A stretch of 64,000 nucleotides of DNA from Apium graveolens. Lineage: Eukaryota; Streptophyta; Magnoliopsida; Apiales; Apiaceae. The translations under genes were made by a program, and so were the position numbers. This document shows positions 44,904 through 56,100 of this stretch, in pieces. The stretch lies in contig NC_133653.1 in assembly GCF_009905375.1 (NCBI RefSeq), forward strand, positions 81,108,911-81,172,910, written 5' to 3'. The notes beneath the pieces are model-generated. The model made no database searches and had not been told where the DNA came from. It worked only from the letters and a program-made list of their open reading frames with translations. Each line of letters begins with the position of its first letter. The stretch's first letter is position 1.

Positions 44904-45621
44904 TATTGGACAAACTTAGTATTTTAGACTAAGTTGTGAATCATTTTGAGACTCTATATGAGTGAGACACATTATGTGTTAGTGGTGTGTATTTATTGGA
45001 ACGTATTCTTCTCTTCGAGAGGATTCCAACGCATATTAACACGCTCAAAATGAGTAAAAGGTGAATGAGAACTGATGTTCCAAAATTTTACCTTTTAATA
45101 TGAAAAGTGGTTTTGTACCACATCGAGAGTAGCACAAACTTATTCCTTAGTTTTTCTTATAAATACCATGTACCACATCGAAAATAAAAACAAGTCCTTT
45201 CAAGCCTCTCTTTATAAATAGAGTCTTAGGGCACCAGTTTTATTAAGTCAAGGAAATAAAAGTCATCTCTTTCATTCTTGGTCTCTTTAGTCTTAAATTT
45301 TTTCAATATTCCGGTGATAATTCTCGGGCTCAGTTCAAGTTCGCTGAGAGTATATTCGATCTATCGATTATACTAGTATCTCGTTTTATCCTGGGAAGCA
45401 GGTCGCTAAACACGGATGATGCGGGGCGAAACTGCTTTAAGGAGACAGTTTTCTGGACTCGAGATTAAATCCAATCTCTGTTTGTTTTCTCAAACCCTTC
45501 TCCTAATTTAATTGTTAATTCTTATATGCTTATGTGATTTAAGAATTAGCAATGTTCTTATGAATTAGTTATATATTCAATATATATATAATAATGTCTT
45601 TATCGTACAAGATTGATAACA
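44904..45621 (+). repeat. 5' LTR of the old Copia element
   Basis: 718 bp, first bases TATTGG rather than the usual TG. TATA-like ttataaatag lies near 45,211. Contains aaactgctttaag at 45429-45441, whose reverse complement occurs three bases after the LTR end. Confidence 0.9.
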
Positions 45622-45623
45622 AT

Positions 45624-45636
45624 CTTAAAGCAGTTT
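45624..45636 (+). promoter_or_regulatory. Candidate primer-binding site, complementary to the element's own LTR
   Basis: The 13-mer cttaaagcagttt starts three bases after the 5' LTR, where a primer-binding site is expected. It does not start TGG, as tRNA 3'-end complements do. It is the exact reverse complement of a 13-mer inside the LTR. Self-priming or a hairpin are possible; no tRNA match was recognised. Confidence 0.4.
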
Positions 45637-48600
45637 TTTCAATTTTCATACTTTCCTGTGAGTAGACGCAAAAGTCAATTTGATTGTTTAAATTGGATTT
45701 ATTTATGGGTATATGAGTGGCCATTATTTGCCTCATTAATTAAATTAAATTTAGTGCGTTAATTTCTTTGATCACTTGTTGCCATGTGCTTGAAATTAAT
45801 ATAAATTTGATTTTAAGTGGTGCTTTGTTTAAGCATAACAGGTACGAGGCAAAAGTAAGCACAAAGTTGTTGGATAATTGGTTTCTTATAAGGCTATTGA
45901 TGCTTTAATGGTTATTGATTTATGATCAACTTATATTCAAGTGGACATATTTGGTGACATCTCTCTCGGGTTGATCATTATAAATTGGTAGATTAAACTA
46001 AAATTTATAATTCGTCCATGTTTTCGCTATTAATGGATAGCTTATTATGTTTTGTTAACATGGTGATTGATTTCTTAATTCTGAATTGATTTTGGAATTA
46101 TTAGTACACTGATACAAGAATCGTATATGCTATAGTTTACATGAGTGTTTGCAAGTTCATAACATGATATTGCTATGCAATTAAATGATATGGCTACATA
46201 TATGTGACCCTTCATGATGGAACTTGATTATTTGGTGATTAATTTTTAATCATTGTTGAGTGATGATAAGGCATCAATTATTATTGTTTAATCTTTAATA
46301 ATGGAGTTATATCACAAACTTGTAATACTGGATAGAATGCAGTAACATGTTTGTTGTTAAATAATGTGACGAGGTGGGCAGCTGAAGTGAACCAGATTTA
46401 CAATTGCTCAGGATTCTCCACATTAAAAAACCTAATGGGCCTGGAGTACAGGTTATGGGTCGGCACATAAATTATATTTTTCTGGTTGGATTTTTCCTCC
46501 AGTTAAATAGTAATTTCACGTGTTGGTGTCGGTCTGCTGCGGCAGTGACACACGAGCCTATTATAGTTATCCATATCATACTTAATACGGCGAATATTGA
46601 TCTCAGTATTTATGCTGAACTTCGGAGAGAATCCGAAAAGTTGTTAACCCTAACGCATCAGTTGATCAAGGATCACTGAATGTGGGGTTATTGAAGATTT
46701 ATGTTCTTCCTTGGGCCTTTTATGGTTGTACCAGTAGGTGAGCCAGAAATGTAGGTTCGTGTGAACCATGTAAATATTTTAGAGAAATTCGGTAATTGAA
46801 TTTTTAATAATAAGAACCACGGGAAGTTCTTTAAACATGATATTAAAATCTTATAGGTTTTAATGAATGACGTAAAACCTGCTCAGATGAGAGGTAGTGA
46901 CACGATACGTGTTTACTGTCTGATTTGATAGTAAAACATTTATCACTCGTACTCGTAGTCGAGTCAATATTGAAGCTAAATAGAGAGATGTGTGCTCTAT
47001 AAACTCAAGGGTAAATCCAACTTAATACAGATAATTAAGATGGTAGTGAATAAATTTGATGATGAATAATCACCGGGAAAATTCTGTTTGCAATGTGAAT
47101 ATTCATGAGGTCGTTGCACCTTACTCGCATTAAATAAATGGAGTAGATGCAGGCTTGAGTTGCGCTCTGAGAGAGATGCAAAACGATTCTGATCAGCTCA
47201 GACTATCACTGAATTTGAGGATATTAGTTACGAAGGGCTAATCGTTCCTTAAACATGATACCACAGAAGGAAATAATTAAATTTCCTATTAGTTTTGGAA
47301 TATTTTCTGACATTCTGTAAAAATATTAAAATTGTGGGGGTATCTAAAATAGAAAATTATTGAATTTTCTATGAATAGTGGAATGTAATGAAACATTCTT
47401 GAAAATAATTGAAATGTGGGGGTATCTCGAAACTTGATACCAATACCTCTATTGGTAGCATGAGATCCAAAATCAATTGAGATATTTTGGATGGATACAT
47501 AGACAATGGTTGAGTCTAATAATATCCGATATATGAATCTAATTTTTGAGATTCGTAAGAATACTATTACAGAGTTTAGGAATGCTTATGCGATAAGCTA
47601 GTAGATCCTAGTAGATCTGTAATTAAAAGTCATCTAAATGAACTTACGAGTTATTGGATGAATGTGAGGATGAACCTGCAGAGAGCAAAAGACTTGGATA
47701 ATTGCTAGTCCCGAATGTCTTGATAATTTGCTTGAAGGTGAACTCGTAAATTTAATAGAAGCAATGCGCTTCTCGTATAATTTCTTGATAAGTGAATATA
47801 TCAAGAGAAAATTTGACTATTATTGAGAGTCAATAAATCAAGATTTTCTAGCACGTGTACTAGAAAATGGATTGTGCATGTTCTCTCTATGTCCTTTGTG
47901 GGGGAAAGGATGTTAAGAAATAGAGAGAGTGGTTCAGTTTGATAGAATCTTCTTTAAAAAAATATATAGATCTTCTTACGAGATAGAAGCATTAGGACCC
48001 AAATGAATTTTTAAATTGGGAAAATATATCTGGGTCTGAAGGAAGTATAAGGTCAGACTGATACAAAAATATTACAGTCGAAAGTGATGACCTTATATAA
48101 TTTATGAAATATTCTCGAGTTTTGAGAATAAGGTTCGTTAAGATGATACTAAAATTATCGTATTGTGAAATTTAAAAGTGCATCAATGAACATTGAGATG
48201 GTCTTTCTAAATAGATATTTGGAGAAATATCTATTTACGTGAACCCGAGGGTTGCTCTAGATAAAGCAAGAGTAGAAAATCTGTATTTTCGGTGATCATG
48301 TTGAGTGAAACAACATTGACACGAAATAATGGCATATTAAATTTAATATTGCTATGATAAGCAATGGCTTCAAATAAATGACATGGTTGCCATTTTGAGG
48401 ACGCTCAAAATTGGTTGCTATGTGAATAAGGATTGCCAGTTTAAGGACGCTTAAACTCGGTAATGATGCAAACTGAAATTGCTGGTTTTTGGGACGCTAA
48501 AAGCTGGTAATATCAATAACAAGTGAAGCCTTAAGTAATAACTAGTAAAGTTATTTCATAAATGTGAAATATGTCAATATGAGATGTCAAACTGATTCAA

Positions 48601-48893
48601 AATCAGAGAATTGACAAGTGTTCATGTGTTATTTACACATGATATGCAAGTCATAATTGATTACACGTGAGTGATCTGATCATTACGAGAAGTAATGACA
48701 AGAGGATCATCTCTGAAAATCTTGATGAGATTGAAAAGTTTTTATTTGAAGATTACAATCTTCGTGACTTTAAAAGTTTTAGATGATACATGTCACATGT
48801 TGGTGATGTGAATTTTGAAGAGATCAACGAAGCTAAAGTTGTCATAGCTGGAATGGATTTATATTTATCCAAGCGTAGATGAACAAGGATCTC
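45637..48893 (+). pseudogene. Left interior of the old Copia element, decayed coding region
   Basis: No long ORF survives; the 91-codon ORF at 46404-46679 has no recognised motif. Around 48,195-48,260 the translation, with small frame slips, resembles the reverse transcriptase motif around FLNG-LEE and PEG (VFLNRYLEK is readable). Three tandem RNA-hairpin repeats follow at 48,385-48,520. Gag, protease and integrase are not recognisable by eye. Confidence 0.6.
48378..48511 (+). repeat. Three tandem repeats, each an RNA-type hairpin with a GACG loop
   Basis: Units of about 47 bases. Stem 1: 48392-48399 with 48404-48411. Stem 2: 48438-48445 with 48450-48457, extendable by attgcc / ggtaat. Stem 3: 48478-48492 with 48497-48511, 15 pairs including five G-U. 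All three close a four-base GACG loop. Stem bases differ between units but pairing is kept. The G-U pairs work only in plus-strand RNA, the sense of the element. Confidence 0.8.
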
Positions 48894-50355
48894 TGTTAGG
48901 GCGAAATCACGCACTAATATTCACGCAAGTATACGTGTTCGCAAGTAATATAAGAATACTTTCTAGTTCGTTCCCTCAGAGACTCAGACTAAGTTATTGT
49001 CTAATTAAACTCACTCACCAATGTATGATTACTTCTCAATGTTAAGATAATAACACTTAAAATTGTTGATTAAATATTAACTATAATTAACTACTTAATT
49101 AACCACTTAACTAACACTTCAATTTATCAGTAATAAAACACTCATGAGATCACAACTTCATTATTACTTCCTTCTATAGCCATTGTTATTACCTTTAGCA
49201 TGTGACAGTGATGACATTAATCGAATATCACGAAACTGATAAAAGCCAACTTTCATTGTACTAATACCATTCTACCAAGCATCCACAATTAAGATAGAAG
49301 TTGAATAGTCATCAATTATGTTGAGTTCCTATATGTCTACAGAAATTGACAACACAACGATTTAAGCACAAGTTATCCCTTTTGATTACATAGGGCAAAT
49401 AAAACTGTTAGAATTACCCACTAATCATGCACAACGTACATGAACCTATGCTAGCATGGCAAGTTCTAAATCTCAAGATCCACCGTCGCTTCACAAGAGA
49501 TTAACACCCTATCTTATATGTTCGCGACACACATAAGACGAATACGCACAACCAATACTAGATATCATGCAATCATCACACACTAAAGTATTAAACAATT
49601 AACTAAAGAATTCAATAATAAATCCGTTGCAACCCCATGATCACGATTAGCCCATAATAGAACTTATCGCCATCATGGGTTCATATGAAATCATGATAAA
49701 CAACACAAGAAAATAATAACTAAACTAATTATATTAAAACAGAGTACGTCACAAGAGTAAATAAGTCAAAGCAAGAAAACTAGCATCCAACGTTACAACG
49801 AAACAAGAATCACAAGAATATATGCTTCCTTTTCGCTGCAGTGTGCTAAATCGGTCTTCTTCCTTATCTCCTTCGCTTCTTGTAAAACAGAATCTAAAAC
49901 ATAATCTCCTTCTTATTCTCTATGAAAACGTCTCAAATCTACTTATATAATAGTCCCATAAAACTCAGATTACATAGATGTTGGAAGCCAAACAGAAGTA
50001 GAAGTCTAAAATAATTCAGCTTTTTCCCCGACCCTGCGCGGCCGCTCAGCATTTCTGCGCGGGCGCGCAAGGCTGCTGCGCGGCCGCTCAGCATTGCTGC
50101 GCGGGCGCGCAGGACCCTACTGGAAAAATTCCAGGTTTGCTCCGTTTCTTCGCCGTAATCTGCCCGTTCTTTTCCTCTCTCAATGGTGAACACATGCCAA
50201 GGCTTATTCTTGATGATTCCTCCTCCGAAATGCAACTAATACCCTAAAATGCATAAACACTAGAAAAACGCATCAAATACACAAAATACTTGATTTCAAG
50301 ACACCAATTTAAGCCATTTTAAGACGTTCTAAGTGGTATAAAATGCCACTTATCA
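48894..50355 (-). repeat. 3' LTR of the Athila element
   Basis: 1,462 bp. Contains two GC-rich dyad modules at about 50,032-50,110. The minus-strand ORF at 49939-50235 translates this repeat and is not a gene. It is preceded in element sense by the polypurine tract aagtttgggggtg. Confidence 0.95.
50030..50112. repeat. Tandem GC-rich modules in the Athila LTR
   Basis: Two copies of ctgcgcggccgctcagcat followed by a few bases and tgcgcgggcgcgca. The half tgcgcgggcgcgca is self-complementary around two bases. The other LTR has the pair at about 59,808-59,887, and a third copy lies upstream of the extra ORF at 52,967-53,003. Confidence 0.88.
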
Positions 50356-51527
50356 CACCCCCAAACTTAAATCGATGCTTGTCCTCAAGCGTCACAGACT
50401 CAAAACAAATAAAAAAATATGCATGAATGCAATATATATGAAAATGCAACGATCCCCCTTACTACAATTAACCAACCAAATTGTCACGTCTCAACGAATG
50501 CAGTTAGACACTAAAGATCAATAAACTCATGCAAACGGACATACAGCTAGAAACGTGATGTGTGCACATGCTTAACAGATATGCTTCGGAACTAGACCAA
50601 TTACTATAACTAGACTATCCTTAAGGCAATCCTACGATTATACAAAGAATAAAAATTCTAGGCACAAAGTGATATACAACACTACAAGAACTCTGGAGCT
50701 TACTACAGAATCGTGCTTTTTATTTACAACTCAAATGCTTATTTGACCGTGCAATGAGTGAGGTCCACAAAAGACTTATACAATGGTATCCATGTAACGA
50801 GCGTTAGGTTAGCGGATCCCAGACTCTAAAAGCCTTAGGTCACTAGGCACAAAGTCCCCTAAGAACTTAATAACTCGAATACCAAAGAGCCCACTCTTGA
50901 TCAATTATGCAAAAAAAAAAAATTTTTTTAATTAATTTTTTTTTTCCTTTTTTTTTCTGAGCAAGTGCGTTTCGCTCCATCTTGCTCAACCCTAGACTAC
51001 TCGCATAACATGCGAGCCGGCTACTAGCCATTTGACGCATAGCCACAACTAGCAACAAATTCCATTTTTACTCCATTTTTTTTCTTTTTCATGCCTTTAC
51101 CACTAAGAACCTATTATCAAATTCTAAGCATAATAAATAGATTATCCTCGAAAATAATCAGATCATAACAACAATCTAGCCCTTAAGCATTCTCTAAGAC
51201 TTAGTGAAAATACAAGTGCTTCTAGCATGCATATCAACCTACACAACTTAATATCACTTTAATGCTATCACTACACTCGCATCAATATCACAATTCAGTC
51301 GATAAATCATTGCAAAAGGGATCATGGTATATGCATGAGCTATATGATATGACAAACAAATAAAGCTATATAAAAAAAATATATGGCAAAAATTATGCAA
51401 CTATATGAACTAACTATCATGAATATGCAGCTATATGACACACACAAAATATTCCTTAACTACCACCCCCAAACTTAAAATCTTCACTGTCCCCAGTGAA
51501 GGTAGTAGAAAGGAACACAGGGTATAC
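50356..51527 (-). other. Athila 3' noncoding region with two polypurine-like tracts
   Basis: Between the extra ORF and the 3' LTR, in element sense. A polypurine tract lies directly at the LTR (50356-50371). A near copy (ttttaagtttgggggtggta, minus strand) lies at 51461-51480, just after the ORF stop. Poly-A/T runs near 50,910-50,950. No supported gene; the short ORF at 50867-51058 is low-complexity. Confidence 0.65.
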
Positions 51528-52700
51528 CTACTCGGAGTCATCATCATCATCACCCTCAGTGGGTGGAGTATCAGGCGGCGGGTATGCAGAGTCCTCACCA
51601 AAAACTGGCCACTGGATATCAGTTCCAAGGCCTCGAAAAGCAGTCCCTAACGCAAGGGTGAGCTCCTGAGCAAACCTGCTCTGCGTCTCATACATGGCAT
51701 CCATCCGCCGTGAAAGCCTCCTATACTGGGCATCACCCATCCCAGCACCCTCCTGAGCTCTCGAAGAACCAGCCTCACCACGCCCTGGCCTAGCCATAGT
51801 AGCACCTCGTGCTGGACGCCCTCCTGGAAGACGATAACCCAGCCCATGCTCCTCAGGCTCACCACCGGTCCACTCCTGCATCCCATTCAGAGTGCCAGAA
51901 TCTATCGGAGCTGCTGGCAACTGCAACTGCTCATGAGCCGGCCAGTTCACTCCTACTGCTCGGCATAGCTTCGTAACCGTGGATGCATAAGGGATGTTCA
52001 TATGCTTTGCTCCCCTCAAAAACTTCAGAATTCCTTGGTAGATAAACTCACCAAGGTCCACATAGTATTCCTCATTCAGAATTCCCCACAACAACTGTGC
52101 TCTCTCAACTGTGACCTCGTGTGCATGTGAAGAAGGAAAAATATTAGCACATATAAATGCATTCCATGCACGGGCATACCTGTTCATGGTGATCGCCGGA
52201 AAGTGACGATACTCATTATTGGCTGGACTGCGGTTCCAAACTGTGCCCGGTCGACAGAGAGTCACACAAATCAAATCCAAGTCAAAATCCTCAGCAGTCT
52301 TTTCATTCCAGTTCTCCTCCTCGGGCTTCCTCTCTCGCTGTCCAAACACACGGCGAATCGCCGCAGGATGATAATCAACCGTCAGCCCACGAACTACAGA
52401 AAACCCATTCTTTTCAGCCTTCGCGTTCGCGTAGAACTCGCGAACAACACTCATCGGTACTGCTTCGGGTGACTCACAAAAAGCTATCCACCCCGTCTCT
52501 GCAATCATGGGCAATAACTCACCATCCCTCCCTGATGGTAAAAACCCCCTCTCCTTCAGAATCGGCTTCCCCAACAGCCTAGTGTACTCCTCCTTCGCAG
52601 CTCTGTCAGTTAACCGAGGCCTTGCAGCAGTACCCCTTGATGAATCAGCAGTAGGAACTGTGCTGCTACTGTCAATAGTGTGTGCTCTCTTGGGTGCCAT
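51528..52700 (-). CDS. Athila extra ORF in the env-like position (plant transposon protein domain)
   Basis: This is an uninterrupted 390-aa ORF starting MAPKRAHT. The central part (FVRGLTVDYHPAAIRRVF-like to LLWGILNEEYYVDLGEFI) resembles the plant-specific putative transposon protein domain (Transposase_32 family) often found in Athila/Gypsy elements. The C terminus is acidic (Asp/Glu run). I see no signal peptide or membrane segment, so the term env-like refers to position only. It lies 461 bases after the pol stop in element sense, with a GC-rich dyad in that gap, so it probably needs its own or a spliced RNA. It is intact although gag-pol is broken. Its role is unknown. Confidence 0.75.
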   Translation of the reverse strand: MAPKRAHTIDSSSTVPTADSSRGTAARPRLTDRAAKEEYTRLLGKPILKERGFLPSGRDGELLPMIAETGWIAFCESPEAVPMSVVREFYANAKAEKNGFSVVRGLTVDYHPAAIRRVFGQRERKPEEENWNEKTAEDFDLDLICVTLCRPGTVWNRSPANNEYRHFPAITMNRYARAWNAFICANIFPSSHAHEVTVERAQLLWGILNEEYYVDLGEFIYQGILKFLRGAKHMNIPYASTVTKLCRAVGVNWPAHEQLQLPAAPIDSGTLNGMQEWTGGEPEEHGLGYRLPGGRPARGATMARPGRGEAGSSRAQEGAGMGDAQYRRLSRRMDAMYETQSRFAQELTLALGTAFRGLGTDIQWPVFGEDSAYPPPDTPPTEGDDDDDSE

Positions 52701-53161
52701 TGATTTGTGAATAAAAGTGTGTAAGAACTGATTTTTGATGTTTATGAGAGGGTTTAAGTGTAGGAAGTTTGTGGGAGATATGTGGGATAGGTGTATGTAT
52801 ATATAGGGTGTGGAGTAGGTTAAATTAGATTAGGAGTGGGGTTGAGGGATAAAATTATGGGGTAATGGGAAAAGAATTCGTGGGTTTATGGGCTGTGATG
52901 GGTTTTTGTGTTTTTGTTTTTTTTTTTTTTTCTGAACTGTAAAAAAAATTTTCTGGAACTCGACCCCTGCGCGGCCGCTCAGCATAGTTGCGCGGGCGCG
53001 CAGAGGGTCTCTGGAAAAAAAAAATTTCAGCCCCTTTTTTCTGATTTTTTTGTGTTTTTGGATAGGTTATGAACTTCTAAGGGTTCCTGTAACAACAATT
53101 CATGGGTTGCCTCCCACGCAGCGCTTCTTTTTCGTCATTAGCTTGACGTTCCGTACCTTTC
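52701..53161 (-). promoter_or_regulatory. Gap between Athila pol and the extra ORF, with a GC-rich dyad
   Basis: Holds one copy of the LTR GC module at about 52,967-53,003, flanked by cgaccc and ggtctctgg as in the LTR, so this piece looks copied from an LTR or vice versa. A tataggg sequence near 52,800 is a possible TATA region on either strand. No ORF supported. Confidence 0.5.
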
Positions 53162-56100
53162 TCAAGTAGTCAATAAAATGGCACTAACCACCTCTCGGTT
53201 TTCCATGTCCCCATAGTAGTGCTTCAACCGCTGACCGTTAACCTTGAATGCTTGGTCCGAATCATTCTCAAAAATTTCCACCGCTCCATGTGGAAACACA
53301 GTTTTGACAATAAAAGGTCCAGACCACCTTGATTTCAACTTCCCAGGAAAAAGTCGGAGCCGAGAGTTGAATAACAGAACTTGTTGCCCTGGCACAAATA
53401 ACTTAGGATGTAGCTTCCTATCGTGCCACCTCTTCACCTTTTCCTTATACATTTTGTTATTCTCGTACGCTTGAAGTCGAAATTCATCAAGTTCATTAAG
53501 CTGAAGCATTCTTTTCTTACCAGCTGCATTTAAATCCAGGTTCAATTTCTTCAATACCCAGTAGGCCTTATGCTCAAGCTCCGCCGGTAGATGACATCCC
53601 TTACCGTACACCAACTGAAACGGTGACATCCCAAGTGGAGTTTTGTATGCTGTTCTGTAAGCCCAAACAGCTTCATCGAGCTTTAAAGACCAATCCTTCC
53701 TTGACGGACAAACAACCTTCTCTAGAATGCGCTTTATCTCTCTGTTAGACACTTCCGCTTGACCATTTGTTTGCGGATGATAGGCAGTAGCTACTCGATG
53801 ATTCACATTATAACGCTGCATCATAGAAGTGAACTTACGGTTACAAAAATGCGATCCTTCATCACTTATGATTACCCGAGGCATTCCAAACCTTGTGAAA
53901 ATTTGCTTATGAAGAAAATTTAGCACTGCCTTTGCATCATTTGTCGGTAAAGCTTTAACTTCGACCCATTTTGAGACATAATCGACTGCCAGCAAGATGT
54001 ACTGATTATTGCAAGACGAGATAAAAGGCCCCATGAAATCGATTCCCCACACATCAAAGACCTCGACTTCAAGCATCACATTTAATGGCATCTCATCCTT
54101 CCTTGACAAATTTCCCACTCTTTGGCAACGATCACACCTTAAAACAAACTGATGAGCATCCTTGAACAAAGTAGGCCAGAAAAAACCTGCTTGCAGAATA
54201 CGAGCTGTCGTCTTCTCACCTCCATAGTGTCCACCATAAACCGTGGAATGGCAGTCTCGTAATATCCCCTCCATCTCACAGAACGGGATACATCTCCTGA
54301 TGATCTGGTCAGCTCCCTGTCTAAACAAATATGGTTCATCCCACATATACCACTTCACCTCATGCAGAAACTTCTTCTTTTGAGCGGATGTCAAATTAAG
54401 CGGCATTATATTGCTGACAAGATAGTTTACAATATCTGCAAACCATGGTTCTTCCTCCTGAATTGCAAACAACTGCTCATCCGGAAAAGATTCATTGATT
54501 AACGTCCTATCTTGTGAAGTAGAATCGGGATTCTCTAACCTAGAGAGATGGTCAGCTACTTGATTCTCAGTACCTTTTCTATCTTTGATCTCTAACTCAA
54601 ATTCTTGAAGTAAAAGCACCCAATGAATGAGTCTCGGCTTCGAATCCTTCTTAGAAACCAGATAGCGAATAGCTGCATGATCAGTGAATACTGTTACTTT
54701 CGTACCAAGCAGATAAGATCGAAATTTTTCAAAGCCAAAGACTATAGCCAAAAGCTCCTTCTCAGTAGTGGTGTAGTTCAATTGGGCCCCATTTAAAGTC
54801 TTACTCGCATAGTAGACCACATGGAAGAGATTTTTCTTGCGTTGTCCCAGAACTGCACCTACCGCATAGCCACTCGCATCACACATCATCTCAAACGGTT
54901 CTGTCCAATCTGGTGCTGTAATAACTGGTGCCGTGATCAAACTCTCCTTGAGAGTCTCGAATGCTGCCAAACATTCATCATCAATTTTAAAAGGCACATC
55001 TTTCTCAAGTAAATTGCACAATGGCTTAGATATCTTTGAAAAGTCCTTGATGAATCGCCGATAAAAACCCGCATGACCGAGAAAACTACGAATTCCTTTC
55101 ACCGAATTAGGTGGGGGAAGATTTTCAATGACTCCCACCTTGGCCTTGTCCACCTCCAGACCTTTGCTAGAGACCTTATGCCCAAGGATAATGCCTTCAC
55201 GCACCATAAAATGACATTTCTCCCAATTAAGCACCAAATTAGTTTCCACGCATCTTTTAAGTACGGCGCGCAGATTATTCAAACATTCATCATATGAGTG
55301 TCCAAAGACGGAGAAGTCATCCATGAACACTTCGACATTATTTCCAATCATGTCAGAGAATATAACCATCATACATCTCTGAAAGGTGGCCGGGGCGCCA
55401 CATAAACCAAACGAAACTCTTCGAAAAGTAAATGTGCCAAATGGGCAAGTGAAGGTAGTCTTTTCCTGATCCTCTGGTGCAATACAAATCTGATTATACC
55501 CGGAATAACCATCCAGAAGACAAAAATACTCATGTCCCGCCAATCTGTCAAGCATTTGATCAATGAATGGGAGAGGGAAGTGATCCTTCCTTGTGGCTTT
55601 GTTCAATTTTCTATAATCCATGCATACTCTCCATCCTATAACTGTTCGAGTAGGGATGAGCTCATTCTTTTCATTTGCGACCACAGTGATACCTCCTTTC
55701 TTAGGTACACATTGCACGGGGCTCACCCACGAGCTGTCAGAAATAGGATAAATGATGCCTGCATCTAGCCATTTCAGAATTTCTTTCTTCACCACCTCCT
55801 TCATGATCGGGTTCAGTCTTCGCTGCTGTTCCACAGTTGGCTTACTACCTTCCTCTAACAGAATTTTATGCATACAATATGAAGGACTTATCCCCTTGAT
55901 GTTTGCTAAGGTCCATCCTATAGCCGATTTGAATTCTCTCAAAATCCTTAAGAGCTTGTCTTCCTCACTACCTGAAAGGTCAGCTGAAATAATAACAGGT
56001 AACGTAGATGAATCACCTAAAAAAGCATACCTCAAGTGTTCAGGTAATGGTTTGAGCTCCAAGATAGGTGCTTCCTCTATTGATGGTTTGAGCTTCCCTT

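Noticed and set aside
46404..46679. 91-aa ORF in the old Copia interior
   Set aside because: No recognisable gag or other domain; expected by chance in 3 kb of decayed DNA.
49939..50235. Minus-strand ORF with repeated RARAEMLSGRA motifs
   Set aside because: It translates the GC-rich LTR module and lies wholly in the LTR.
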